A stretch of DNA of 64,000 bases from Olsenella uli. GTDB taxonomy: Bacteria > Actinomycetota > Coriobacteriia > Coriobacteriales > Atopobiaceae. Shown here one piece after another: positions 33,556-41,982 of this stretch (position 1 is its first letter; every line of letters begins with the position of its first letter). Made by a program: the position numbers and the translations under genes. Under the pieces are notes generated by a model that made no database searches, was not told where the DNA came from, and was given only the letters and a program-made list of their open reading frames with translations. The stretch is from positions 1 through 64,000 of the forward strand of contig NZ_JACJKN010000004.1 in assembly GCF_016900775.1 (NCBI RefSeq), in the 5' to 3' direction.

Positions 33556-35583
33556 ATGCCCGAGACCAGCTCACGTCCGAGCTTCCCCCGTCGCGCCGTC
33601 ATCACCGGCGGCATGCCCTACGGCAACAAGAACCTGCACTTCGGCCACATTGGCGGCGTCTTCGTGCCGGCCGACTTCTTCGCGCGGTTCCTGCGCGACC
33701 GCATCGGGCCGGAAAACGTCATCTTTGTCTCCGGCACCGACTGCTACGGCTCGCCCATCGCCGAGGGCTTCCGCAAGAAGGTCGAGAACGAGGGCTACGC
33801 CGGCACCATCGAGGACTACGTGCGCGCCAACCACGACGCCCAGAAGGCCGCGCTCGACGCCTACGGCATCTCGCTCGACCTCTTCGCCGGCTCCGGGCTC
33901 GAGCCCGCGGCAGACGTCCACGCCCGCCTCACCGACGAGCTCATCCGCCGCCTCCACGAGCGCGGCTACCTGCACCGCCGCACCACGCGCCAGTTCTTTG
34001 ACGTCGAGGCCGGCACCTTCCTCAACGGCCGCCAGGTCCAGGGCCGCTGCCCCGTGCGCGGCTGCAAGTCCGAGAAGGCCTACGCCGACGAGTGCGACCT
34101 CGGCCACCAGTTCGACCCCGAGGAGCTGATCGCCCCCGTCTCTCAGCTCACCGGCACCACGCCAGAGCTCCGCCCGGTGGACAACTGGTACTTCGACCTG
34201 CCGGCCTTCCGCGAGGAGCTCGAGCGCCTCATGGACGAGTGGGACACAGACCCGCAGGTGCGCGCCGTGGTCACCAAGACCGTGCGTGAGAGCCTCGTGG
34301 ACCCCGTGATCTATATCCAGACCAAGTTCCGCGAGGCCTACGACGCCGTCGCCGCGGAGCTGCCCGAGCACGTTCTTACGGAGGCCGAGAAGGGCCAGCA
34401 GTCCTTCTCGCTCACCTTCTCCGGCTGGGAGGCCCGCGACGAGGCACGCGAGAAGCTCGACGCCGCCGGCGTGCGCTTCCGCACAGGCAAGTGCCTGCTG
34501 CCCCTGCGCATCACCGGCAACATCGAGTGGGGCGTGCCCGCGCCTGACCTCGAGGGCAGCTCCGGGCTCACCGTGTGGGTGTGGCCCGAGAGCCTGTGGG
34601 CGCCCATCTCCTTCACGCAGACGGCGCTCGGCCTCGCCGAGGACGGCCGTTACTCCTCGACGGACTGGCGCGACTGGTGGTGCGCAGACGACGCGCGCGT
34701 CTACCAGTTCATCGGCCAGGACAACATCTACTTCTACTGCGTGGCGCAGCCCGCCCTCTGGGAGGCGCTCGGCTGGGGCCTCACGCAGGACGTCCCCGTG
34801 GCCAACTACCACATCCTGTTCATGAACAAGAAGGCCTCGAGCTCCGGCAAGATCACCCCTCCCATGGCGGCCGAGCTGCTGGAGCACTACACCCCCGAGC
34901 AGCTGCGCGCGCACTGGCTCTCCCTCGGGCTGGACCAGAAGGCCGTCTCCTTCAACCCCAAGGCCTTCGACACCTCCGTCAGCCACAAGGACAAGGCGAC
35001 CGGCGAGGACGTGCTCGTGCGCGACGACCCGCGCGTGGTTGACCCCGCCCTCAAGGAGAGCGCCTTCCTCACCAACATCTTCAACCGCCTGGCGCGCAGC
35101 TGCTTCTACGGCGCCGCCAACGTCTGCGACGCGCACCTGCCCGCCGTTGCCCCGAGCGAGGGATCCGTTGCCGCGGCGCGCGAAGCCACGCTCGCCTTCG
35201 AGCGCCGCGCCTACGAGTTCGACGCCCACGGGGCGCTGGCGGTGGCCGAGGAGTTCTGCCGCGCCGCGAACAAGCGCTGGGACGAGGCCTCCAAGGCCGC
35301 GCGCGGCGACGACGCCGCCTACGAGGCCGCCCTCGCGGACGCCTTCTGCGCGCTGCGCACCGCCGCGCTGCTCATGCACCCTGCCGTGCCCGCAGGCTGC
35401 GAGAAGATCTGCGAGCACATGGGCTTCTCGCCCGAGGCGTTCTTCTCCTGGGAGCACGCCCTCGAGGGGCCGGCCGAGCTGGCCGCCGCACTCGGAGAGA
35501 CGCCCGAGCAGCACGCCATCGTGCCCCTGCCCCCGCGCTTCGACTTCTTCGAGAAGCACCCGTCGCAGGTCAAGGGCAGGTAG
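33556..35583 (+). CDS. metG: Methionyl-tRNA synthetase (variant KMSKS loop)
   Basis: It charges tRNA-Met. The 675-residue class I enzyme has the HIGH region as MPYGNKNLHFGHIGG (residues 20-34), a zinc-type insertion with CPVRGC and CDLGHQFDPEELI near 155-180, and WPESLWAPISF near 345. The loop normally reading KMSKS is KASSS at residues 426-430, though the rest (FMNKKASSSGKITP) fits. The C-terminal helical domain follows; no tRNA-binding EMAP domain is present. AAGGAGC precedes the ATG and a strong terminator follows. It stands alone; whether the genome has a second MetRS cannot be seen here. Confidence 0.9.
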   Translation: MPETSSRPSFPRRAVITGGMPYGNKNLHFGHIGGVFVPADFFARFLRDRIGPENVIFVSGTDCYGSPIAEGFRKKVENEGYAGTIEDYVRANHDAQKAALDAYGISLDLFAGSGLEPAADVHARLTDELIRRLHERGYLHRRTTRQFFDVEAGTFLNGRQVQGRCPVRGCKSEKAYADECDLGHQFDPEELIAPVSQLTGTTPELRPVDNWYFDLPAFREELERLMDEWDTDPQVRAVVTKTVRESLVDPVIYIQTKFREAYDAVAAELPEHVLTEAEKGQQSFSLTFSGWEARDEAREKLDAAGVRFRTGKCLLPLRITGNIEWGVPAPDLEGSSGLTVWVWPESLWAPISFTQTALGLAEDGRYSSTDWRDWWCADDARVYQFIGQDNIYFYCVAQPALWEALGWGLTQDVPVANYHILFMNKKASSSGKITPPMAAELLEHYTPEQLRAHWLSLGLDQKAVSFNPKAFDTSVSHKDKATGEDVLVRDDPRVVDPALKESAFLTNIFNRLARSCFYGAANVCDAHLPAVAPSEGSVAAAREATLAFERRAYEFDAHGALAVAEEFCRAANKRWDEASKAARGDDAAYEAALADAFCALRTAALLMHPAVPAGCEKICEHMGFSPEAFFSWEHALEGPAELAAALGETPEQHAIVPLPPRFDFFEKHPSQVKGR

Positions 35584-35613
35584 CGAGAAGGACGTCACCG
35601 CACCGCCAGAAAC

Positions 35614-35663
35614 CGTCGCGACGCCCCCGCAGAGCGAAGTTGCGGGGGCGTCGCGACGTTTTT
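35614..35663 (+). terminator. Terminator of metG, first of three related hairpins
   Basis: A perfect 18-bp stem, CGTCGCGACGCCCCCGCA and complement, a 9-nt loop, then TTTTT. It lies 30 bases after the metG stop and shares CGTCGCGACG with the following two hairpins. Confidence 0.93.
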
Positions 35664-35673
35664 CTCACCACTT

Positions 35674-35787
35674 CTGTCGCAATACCCCCGCAGCGCAGCT
35701 CTACGGGGGGCGTCGCGACGTCTGGCGCGGCCTGGGTGTCGCGAGTCCCCCGCACCCAGGCCAAGCGGAGGGCTCGCGACGTTTTTC
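35674..35787. repeat. Two further GTCGCGA hairpins
   Basis: Two imperfect copies of the metG terminator follow in tandem: GTCGCAATACCCCCGCAG against CTACGGGGGGCGTCGCGAC, then GTCGCGAGTCCCCCGC against GCGGAGGGCTCGCGAC followed by GTTTTT. All three share the GTCGCGA ends with changing interiors, suggesting local duplication. Confidence 0.8.
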
Positions 35788-35858
35788 GTCGGGCCGCGGC
35801 CAGACGGAAGCAGCCCCCGGTCTATCATGGTCAGAGACCAACGTGAGAAGGAGCCCCC

Positions 35859-37352
35859 ATGCCCGTCGAGTTTCCGCCCGTGCACGTCCCGCGCCCGTAC
35901 GCGCTTCCCGCCACCGCGCTCGCGGCGCGCGTCGAGGTCCCGACGGAGGACGGCGCCGCCATCGTTGCCTGGACGTACGCACCTGAGGGCGTGGTAGACG
36001 CGCCGGGCACGCCCTTCGGCATCGACCTCTCCGTGCCGCCCGTGCTCATGCTGCACGGCAACGGCGAGGAGCACGGCATCTTTGGCCCCGTGATCGACGC
36101 GGTGTGCGCCACGGGCCGCGCGGTCATCGCCCTGGACTCGCGCGCGCAGGGCGCGAGCACGCGCGGCACGGCGCGGCCGCTCACCTACGAGCTCATGGCC
36201 GCGGACGCCATTGAGGCCTGCGCGCGGCTCGGCGTGCCCGAGGTCCACGTGCTCGGCTTCTCCGACGGCGGCATCCTGGGCCTGCTCCTCGCGCGCGACT
36301 GGGGCGACCACGTCCTCAGCCTGACCGCGCTCGGGGCCAACCTCACGCCGGCGGGGCTGCCCAAGGAGGACACCGACTGGATGGCCTTCGCCGCGGCCGA
36401 GAACCGCCGCTGGGCCGCCGAGGGCCACGAGGGAGCCACGCTCGAGGACGGAACGCCGGTGCCCTCCCCCGCCGAGTCCGCGCAGATCGCCGAGCTCCTG
36501 CAGCTCATGGTGGAGAACCCGCAGATAGACGCCGCCTCGCTCGCCTCCGTGGGCTGCCCCGTCGCCGTGATGGTGGGAGAGTTTGACGAGATCCTCCCCG
36601 AGGAGACGAACCGCATCGTGGCGGCCATCCCCGGAGCGCGCAAGGTGGTGGAGCCCGGCATCGACCACAACCTGCCCAAGATGGCGCCCGCCGCCGTGGC
36701 GCGCGAGCTTCTGGCCACGGTCGAGAGAAACGACGTGCGGCACCCCCGTCGCGCCATCGAGCAGCCCGCCGGCATCGCCATCTGCCGCATCCCCGTCTCG
36801 GGGCGCTGGGCCGAGAAGCTCGACGAGCTCTACCGGCGCGTGGACGCCGAGCCCGGGACCTCGGGCTGGGTGCAGGACGTGTGGCCGCCCGCCGGGATGG
36901 CGGCAGAGCTGCTGGCCGCGGGCGCGTACTGGGGCGCCTTCGACACCGCGGCCGTGCGCGACGGCAAGCCCGCGGACGACGCCGCCCTTCTCGGCGCCGT
37001 GGCCGTGGACCACGACGCAGACATGGGAGACGGCACTGCCCCCGGACACGGCTCCGGCCTCGGCGGCCCCTCCTGGGAGCGACGGGCCGAAAAGGACGTG
37101 GCGTGCTGGCACCTCCTCGCCGTGGACCCCGCCGCACGCGGACGCCACGTGGCCGACGCCCTTCTCGTCGCCGGCATGCGCGGCGCGCGCGAGATCGGCG
37201 CCCGCGCGGTGCGCCTCAACACGAGCGTGGCCAACGTGCCCGCCAACGCGCTCTACGCCAGCCGCGGCCTCACGCGGCACCGCCCGCTCTGGCTCCCCTA
37301 CCCGGGGCTGCCCCTGCCCGGCTGGACCAATCTCTGGGAGCTCGCACTGTAG
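35859..37352 (+). CDS. Alpha/beta hydrolase fused to a GNAT acetyltransferase
   Basis: A 497-residue two-domain protein. Residues about 30-290 are an alpha/beta hydrolase: oxyanion segment VLMLHGNGEEHG near 63, nucleophile elbow VLGFSDGGILGLLLA near 130, acid in VMVGEFDEILPEE near 240, and catalytic His in GIDHNLPKMAP near 268. Residues about 310-497 form a GNAT domain with the acetyl-CoA loop AVDPAARGRHVADALLVAG near 423 and LNTSVANVPANALYASRGL near 450. Both active sites look intact. Substrates are unknown. The gene is preceded by AAGGAGCCCCC and stands alone between metG and the Pho kinase gene. Confidence 0.87.
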   Translation: MPVEFPPVHVPRPYALPATALAARVEVPTEDGAAIVAWTYAPEGVVDAPGTPFGIDLSVPPVLMLHGNGEEHGIFGPVIDAVCATGRAVIALDSRAQGASTRGTARPLTYELMAADAIEACARLGVPEVHVLGFSDGGILGLLLARDWGDHVLSLTALGANLTPAGLPKEDTDWMAFAAAENRRWAAEGHEGATLEDGTPVPSPAESAQIAELLQLMVENPQIDAASLASVGCPVAVMVGEFDEILPEETNRIVAAIPGARKVVEPGIDHNLPKMAPAAVARELLATVERNDVRHPRRAIEQPAGIAICRIPVSGRWAEKLDELYRRVDAEPGTSGWVQDVWPPAGMAAELLAAGAYWGAFDTAAVRDGKPADDAALLGAVAVDHDADMGDGTAPGHGSGLGGPSWERRAEKDVACWHLLAVDPAARGRHVADALLVAGMRGAREIGARAVRLNTSVANVPANALYASRGLTRHRPLWLPYPGLPLPGWTNLWELAL

Positions 37353-37391
37353 CGCTGCCGGGACGCCCGCGCTCGGCGCTTCGCCCGCCGC

Positions 37392-37474
37392 ATCAAATCT
37401 GGCCGCGGCGTTTTGGCACTTTCCGCACCCCCAACGGGCTCCAAAGTGCCAGAAATCCGCGGCCCAGATTTGAT
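37392..37474. repeat. Imperfect inverted repeat downstream of the hydrolase-GNAT gene
   Basis: Arms of about 31 nt begin ATCAAATCTGG-CCGCGG and end TTGGCACTTT, with one gap and three mismatches, around a 20-nt loop. It separates two convergent genes and could end transcription from both sides, although no T run follows. Confidence 0.75.
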
Positions 37475-37513
37475 ATCCTCCCTGCACGGGCACGCAGGGC
37501 GAGAAGGACGCGC

Positions 37514-38905
37514 CTACTGCTTGGGGAACGTCACCGTGATCGTGGTGCCCTCGTCCACCTTGCTCTCGAGGCGGATGTCCGCGCCGTGGTAGGTCGCCGC
37601 GTGCTTGACGATGGCCAGGCCCAGGCCCGTGCCGCCCATGTCGCGGCTCCGCCCTTTGTCCACGCGGTAGAAGCGCTCGAAGACCTTGTCCTGCGCCTCG
37701 GGCGGGATGCCGATCCCCGTGTCGCTCACGCGCAGGCAGGGCCGCCCGCCCTGCGGCAGCACCCACACGAAGACGCGCCCGCCCGGGTGGTTGTAACGGA
37801 TGGCGTTCTCGACGAGGTTGCTCACGAGCTCGTCGAGCAGGCGCGCGTTGCCCATGATGGGCGTGGAGACGCCGGAGACCGTGATGGTCACGTCATACTT
37901 GCGCTGCGCGCGGCCGCGCAGGCGCTCCGCGACGTCACCCGCCACGGACATGAGGTCCACGCGCTCGACGGGGCCAAAGACCTCGCGGTCGCCGGCGCGC
38001 TCGGACTCGTCGAGCTTGGAGAGCATGAGGATGTCGCTCACCAGAAGCGACAGGCGGTGCGCGTCCTTGTAGATCCGCCCGGCGAACCCCTGGACGTCCT
38101 CGGGCCGGGCGATGCCGTCGCGGATGAGCTCGGCCGCGCCCTGGATGGAGGCGATGGGCGTCTTGAGCTCGTGCGTCACGTTGGCCGTGAAGTCGCGGCG
38201 CATGTCGGCCGCGTCCTGGATGGCGTTCATGCGCTGCACGAGCTCCTTGTGTTGCTCGTTGAGGCGGCTCACGAGCGGGTCGAGCTCCACGTAGGGCGCC
38301 ACGCCGTCGCCGGAGGCCGGGTCTATCTCGAGGATCGGCCGCACGAAGCGGCGGGAGAGCCGGCGGGAGACCACCCAGCTCGCCCCCACGAGCAGGACGG
38401 CAAGGGCGCAGAGCATCGCCAGGTCCTGGAAGAGGAAGGCCACGACCCCCGCGCGGTCGACGGACAGGCGGACCACCTCGCCGGACTCGAGCCGCACGGC
38501 CTCGTAGAGGCTCATGTACCCCACCGTGTCGCTCGAGCGCTCGGAGGAGCCCTCGCCCTCGGCGAGCGCCGCGGCGACCTCGGGGCGGTCCGCGTGGTTG
38601 GGCAGGTCGGCGGCATCCGCGCCCGAGTCGTAGGTGACGGCGCCGTCGGGGCTCACGAGGGTCACGCGGATGTCCCCCATGTCCAGCTCGCCGAGGACGG
38701 ACGCGTCGTCCTCGGCGAGGTCGAGCAGCGAGGCGATGGTGCGGCACTCGCTCGCGAGCTGCTCGTGCTCGTCGGAGAGGAAGGCCGACTGGTAGATGAG
38801 GGAGGCCGCCGCGGTAACCGCGACGGCCACGAGGGCGCACGCCACGACGAGCGCCACGAACATGCGATGCGAGAGCGAACCCTTCGCCCCGGGCTCCCTG
38901 GTCAC
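37514..38905 (-). CDS. phoR: PhoR-type sensor histidine kinase
   Basis: A 463-residue membrane kinase, last gene of the Pho module. It has a membrane segment at about 15-37, an extracytoplasmic domain of about 110 residues, a second membrane segment near 155-178, a HAMP-like linker and the kinase core: phospho-acceptor ANVTHELKTPIASIQGAAEL near 235, N box NLVENAIRYNHPGG near 350, G1 DTGIGIPPEAQDKVFERFYR near 385 and G2 GGTGLGLAIVKHAA near 420. No PAS domain is evident. The start is GTG. It probably phosphorylates the adjacent response regulator when phosphate is low, with PstB/PhoU as the sensor relay. Confidence 0.93.
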   Translation of the reverse strand: MTREPGAKGSLSHRMFVALVVACALVAVAVTAAASLIYQSAFLSDEHEQLASECRTIASLLDLAEDDASVLGELDMGDIRVTLVSPDGAVTYDSGADAADLPNHADRPEVAAALAEGEGSSERSSDTVGYMSLYEAVRLESGEVVRLSVDRAGVVAFLFQDLAMLCALAVLLVGASWVVSRRLSRRFVRPILEIDPASGDGVAPYVELDPLVSRLNEQHKELVQRMNAIQDAADMRRDFTANVTHELKTPIASIQGAAELIRDGIARPEDVQGFAGRIYKDAHRLSLLVSDILMLSKLDESERAGDREVFGPVERVDLMSVAGDVAERLRGRAQRKYDVTITVSGVSTPIMGNARLLDELVSNLVENAIRYNHPGGRVFVWVLPQGGRPCLRVSDTGIGIPPEAQDKVFERFYRVDKGRSRDMGGTGLGLAIVKHAATYHGADIRLESKVDEGTTITVTFPKQ

Positions 38906-38926
38906 GGCGCCCCCTTCCTCAGATCA

Positions 38927-38953
38927 TGACAAACGACCCGGTCACCTTTGTCA
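38927..38953. repeat. Single TGACAAA palindrome P7
   Basis: TGACAAA and TTTGTCA bracket a 13-nt CGACCCGGTCACC core, a single-arm version of P3 and P8. It lies between the response regulator and kinase genes. Confidence 0.8.
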
Positions 38954-38970
38954 GGTCCCCCTGTCGGGAG

Positions 38971-39669
38971 TCAGCCGCGGGCGCGGTAGCCCACGCCGCG
39001 GACGGTCTCGATGAGGTCCGACGAGGCGCCGAGCTTGGCGCGGACCTGCTGCACGTGGACGTCCACGGTGCGGGAGCCCCCGTCGAAGTCCCAGCCCCAG
39101 ACCCGCTGGAGGAGCGTCTCGCGCGAGAAGACCACGCCGGGCGAGCGCATGAGGAACTCGAGGAGGTCGAACTCGCGCATGGTGAGCTGGACCTCCCGGC
39201 CGTCGACGGTCACCTCGCGGCGGTCGGGCCAGAGGGTGACGTCGCCCACCGTGAGCGCGGCGGGCTCCTCCTGGGCAACCTGCTCGCGCGCCGCGCGGCG
39301 CAGCAGGGCGCGCGTGCGGCTCACCATCTCCATCATCCCGAACGGCTTGGAGAGGTAGTCGTCCGCCCCGGAGTCGAGCGCCTTCACGGTGTCGAGCTCG
39401 GTGTCCTTGGCGGTGAGCATCATGACCGGCACGTGCGAGAGCCCGGGGGTCCGGCGCAGGCGCGCCAGGATCTGGAGGCCGTCGGTGTCGGGGAGCATGA
39501 TGTCGAGAAGGACGGCGTCGGGCGTGCGCTCGGCGCAGGCGCGGCGGAACTCGGCGTCGTTCGCGCAGCCGCGCGCCTCGATGCCGCCCTGCCCCAGCGC
39601 ATAGACCGTGAGCTCACGGATGTTCTTGTCGTCCTCGACGTAGTAGACCACGCTGCCCGCCTTCCCCAT
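38971..39669 (-). CDS. phoB: PhoB/PhoP-type response regulator
   Basis: A 232-residue OmpR-family regulator. The receiver domain has the acidic pair VEDDKN near residue 11, phospho-acceptor LLDIMLPDTDG near 55, Thr in MMLTAKD near 84 and Lys in YLSKPFG near 107. The winged-helix domain begins near 140 (LTVGDVTLWPDRREV) and ends ETVRGVGYRARG. It presumably binds the CTTACA boxes before pstS. It follows phoU by 20 bases, so it is likely expressed from the pst promoter. Confidence 0.93.
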   Translation of the reverse strand: MGKAGSVVYYVEDDKNIRELTVYALGQGGIEARGCANDAEFRRACAERTPDAVLLDIMLPDTDGLQILARLRRTPGLSHVPVMMLTAKDTELDTVKALDSGADDYLSKPFGMMEMVSRTRALLRRAAREQVAQEEPAALTVGDVTLWPDRREVTVDGREVQLTMREFDLLEFLMRSPGVVFSRETLLQRVWGWDFDGGSRTVDVHVQQVRAKLGASSDLIETVRGVGYRARG

Positions 39670-39689
39670 CGTGTCCTCGACTCTCGATT

Positions 39690-40382
39690 CTACTGCTCCG
39701 CGGGGGCCTGCTGGCTCGCCTTCTCGGCGACGGTGTGCTCCCCCGTCACGCGGAAGACCGCCCAGGCCGCGATGCGCTTGGCGAGGTCGCCGATGCGCTC
39801 GAAGTACTTGGCCACCATGAGCAGCTCCGGCAGGTACTGCGCGGAGGACTTGCCGTCGCGGATGAGGCCGACGAGCTTCTCCTCCACCGTGACGTAGAGC
39901 TCGTTCACGGCGGTGTCGGCCTCCATGACCTGCTGGGCCGCCTCGACGTCGGCGGCGCAGAAGGCGTCGACGGCCTTCTCGACCATGTCGGCGGCGTCCT
40001 GGCTCATGCGCGAGATCTCGCCCTCGATCTTCTTGGCGGCCTTCTCGGGGATGTCCTCGGAGAGGAAGACCGCGTCGCGCGTCATGGAGTCGATGTGGGA
40101 GAGGTCGCTCACCATGCGGAAGGCGCCCGAGACGAAGCGCAGGTCGACGCCGATGAGCGGCTGCTGGAGCAGCATGATGTCGAGGCAGGTGTTCTCGATC
40201 GCGGAGCGCAGGCGGTCCTCCGCCTTGCGACCGTCCATGACGCCCTCTGCGGCGCCCTTGTCGCCCTGGGCGGCGAGGCCGGCGGCGCGGACATCCGCCA
40301 CGGTCTTCTCGCCGAAGCGGCGGATGTAGCCCTCGACCTCGTTGAGCTGGTCGGTGAACTTGGTGCGGGTGCTGATGACCAT
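39690..40382 (-). CDS. phoU: Phosphate signalling protein PhoU
   Basis: A 230-residue, two-lobed helical protein that links the Pst transporter to the kinase and prevents excess uptake. The repeated PhoU helices include RLRSAIENTCLDIMLLQQPLIG near residue 62 and LPELLMVAKYFERIGDLAKRI near 185, the second containing the conserved metal-binding E/D pattern. Its ATG overlaps the pstB stop by one base (TAATG), indicating tight coupling. Confidence 0.93.
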   Translation of the reverse strand: MVISTRTKFTDQLNEVEGYIRRFGEKTVADVRAAGLAAQGDKGAAEGVMDGRKAEDRLRSAIENTCLDIMLLQQPLIGVDLRFVSGAFRMVSDLSHIDSMTRDAVFLSEDIPEKAAKKIEGEISRMSQDAADMVEKAVDAFCAADVEAAQQVMEADTAVNELYVTVEEKLVGLIRDGKSSAQYLPELLMVAKYFERIGDLAKRIAAWAVFRVTGEHTVAEKASQQAPAEQ

Positions 40383-41176
40383 TAGCTGAACCTCCCTGAA
40401 AGGTACTCTTGCGTGCGCTGCTCCTTGGGGTTGCCGAAGAGCTCGCGGGTGGGGCCCTCCTCGATGAGCTCGCCCAGGTAGAAGAAGGCGGTCTTGTCGG
40501 CCACGCGGGTGGCCTGCTGCATGTTGTGCGTCACCACGACGACGGTGTGGTCGCGGGAGAGCTCGCACATGAGCTGCTCGACCATGCTCGTGGAGATGGG
40601 GTCGAGGGCGGAGGTGGGCTCGTCCATGAGCAGGATGTCCGGGTCGGTGGCAAGGGCGCGCGCGATGCACAGGCGCTGCTGCTGGCCGCCGGAGAGCCCC
40701 AGGCCGCTCTTGTCGAGGCTGTCCTTGACCTCGTCCCAGAGCGCCGCGCGGGTGAGGCAGCGCTCGCAGATCTCGTCGCCCTCGGAGCGGGAGATGCGGC
40801 GCTGGCGCTTGGGGCCGTAGAGGATGTTCTCGCGGATGCTCATGGGGAACGGGTTGGGGTGCTGGAAGACCATGCCCACGTAGACGCGCAGGGCGTTGGC
40901 GTCCATCTGGAAGATGTCGCGCCCGTCGAACTCGATCGTGCCCTCGGTGCGCACCGACTCCACGAAGTCGCACATGCGGTTGAACGTGCGCAGGAGGGTC
41001 GACTTGCCGCAGCCGGACGGGCCTATGAAGGCCGTGGCGCGGTTGCGCGGGATCTCGAGGTTGACGTGCTTGAGCGCCTGGAAGTCGCCGTACCAGAGGT
41101 TGAAGTCGCGGACGGTGATGGCGGTCTCAGCCCCCTCGACGTCGCGCTGGGCTCCTTCGGTGATCTCTTGTGCCAT
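40382..41176 (-). CDS. pstB: Phosphate ABC transporter ATPase, copy 1
   Basis: A 264-residue ATPase of the high-affinity phosphate importer. Walker A is IGPSGCGKSTLLRTFNRM near residue 51, Q loop VFQHPNPFPMSIRENILYGP near 103, signature LSGGQQQRLCIARAL near 162, Walker B LLMDEPTSALDPIS near 181 and switch VVVTHNMQQATRVADKTAFF near 212, all intact and typical of PstB. It is one of two tandem, clearly diverged pstB genes; 11 bases separate them. Confidence 0.95.
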   Translation of the reverse strand: MAQEITEGAQRDVEGAETAITVRDFNLWYGDFQALKHVNLEIPRNRATAFIGPSGCGKSTLLRTFNRMCDFVESVRTEGTIEFDGRDIFQMDANALRVYVGMVFQHPNPFPMSIRENILYGPKRQRRISRSEGDEICERCLTRAALWDEVKDSLDKSGLGLSGGQQQRLCIARALATDPDILLMDEPTSALDPISTSMVEQLMCELSRDHTVVVVTHNMQQATRVADKTAFFYLGELIEEGPTRELFGNPKEQRTQEYLSGRFS

Positions 41177-41187
41177 GTTGCCTCCCA

Positions 41188-41982
41188 TCAGCCGAAGCGG
41201 CCCGTCAGGTAGTCCACCAGACGCTGGTCGTGCGGGTTGCTGAAAATCTGCTGCGTGGTGCCCGTCTCGACCATGTCGCCCACGTAGAAGAACGCGGTGC
41301 GGTCGGAGACGCGCGTGGCCTGCTCCATGTTGTGCGTGACGATGATCTCGCAGATGCCCGACTCCGCGATCGTGCGGATGGTCTCCTCGATCGCGAAGGT
41401 CGAGATGGGGTCGAGCGCGGAGCAGGGCTCGTCGAAGAGCACCACGTCGGGCTTCATCGCCAAGGTGCGCGCGATGCACAGGCGCTGCTGCTGGCCGCCG
41501 GAGAGGGCGTGGGCGGACTGCTTGAGCTTGTCCTTGACCTCGTCCCAGAGCGCGGCCTGCCGAAGCGACGTCTCCACGAGCTCGTCCTCCTCGGCCTTGC
41601 TCTTCACGCGGCCGTGCTTCTTGGGCGCGAAGAGGATGTTCTCGCGGATGGACTTGCGGAAGGGCGTGGGCTGCTGGAAGACCATGCCGATGGACTTGCG
41701 CAGCTCGAAGAGGTTCTCCTTGGGCGTGTTGATGTCGTGGCCGTGATAGTAGATCTGGCCGCCGATCGAGCACTTAGGAATCTCGCGGTTCATGAGGTTC
41801 AGGCAGCGCAGGAACGTGGACTTGCCGCAACCCGAGGGTCCGATGAGCGCCGTGACCTGGCCGGCCTCGAAGGAGAGCGACGTCTTGTGCAGGGCCTCGT
41901 GCGTGAGGTCGTAGGTGACCGTCACGTCATTGGTGACGAGCAGCGAGCCCGCGGCCGTCGGGGTGCTGGTGGTGTCTGTCAT
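41188..41982 (-). CDS. pstB: Phosphate ABC transporter ATPase, copy 2
   Basis: A second 264-residue PstB with all motifs intact: Walker A LIGPSGCGKSTFLRCLNLMN near residue 48, Q loop VFQQPTPFRKSIRENILFAP near 99, signature LSGGQQQRLCIARTL near 159, Walker B VVLFDEPCSALDPIS near 177, switch IIVTHNMEQATRVSDRTAFF near 208. It overlaps pstA by 4 bases. The two copies could form a heterodimer on PstC-PstA or act as alternatives. Confidence 0.95.
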   Translation of the reverse strand: MTDTTSTPTAAGSLLVTNDVTVTYDLTHEALHKTSLSFEAGQVTALIGPSGCGKSTFLRCLNLMNREIPKCSIGGQIYYHGHDINTPKENLFELRKSIGMVFQQPTPFRKSIRENILFAPKKHGRVKSKAEEDELVETSLRQAALWDEVKDKLKQSAHALSGGQQQRLCIARTLAMKPDVVLFDEPCSALDPISTFAIEETIRTIAESGICEIIVTHNMEQATRVSDRTAFFYVGDMVETGTTQQIFSNPHDQRLVDYLTGRFG

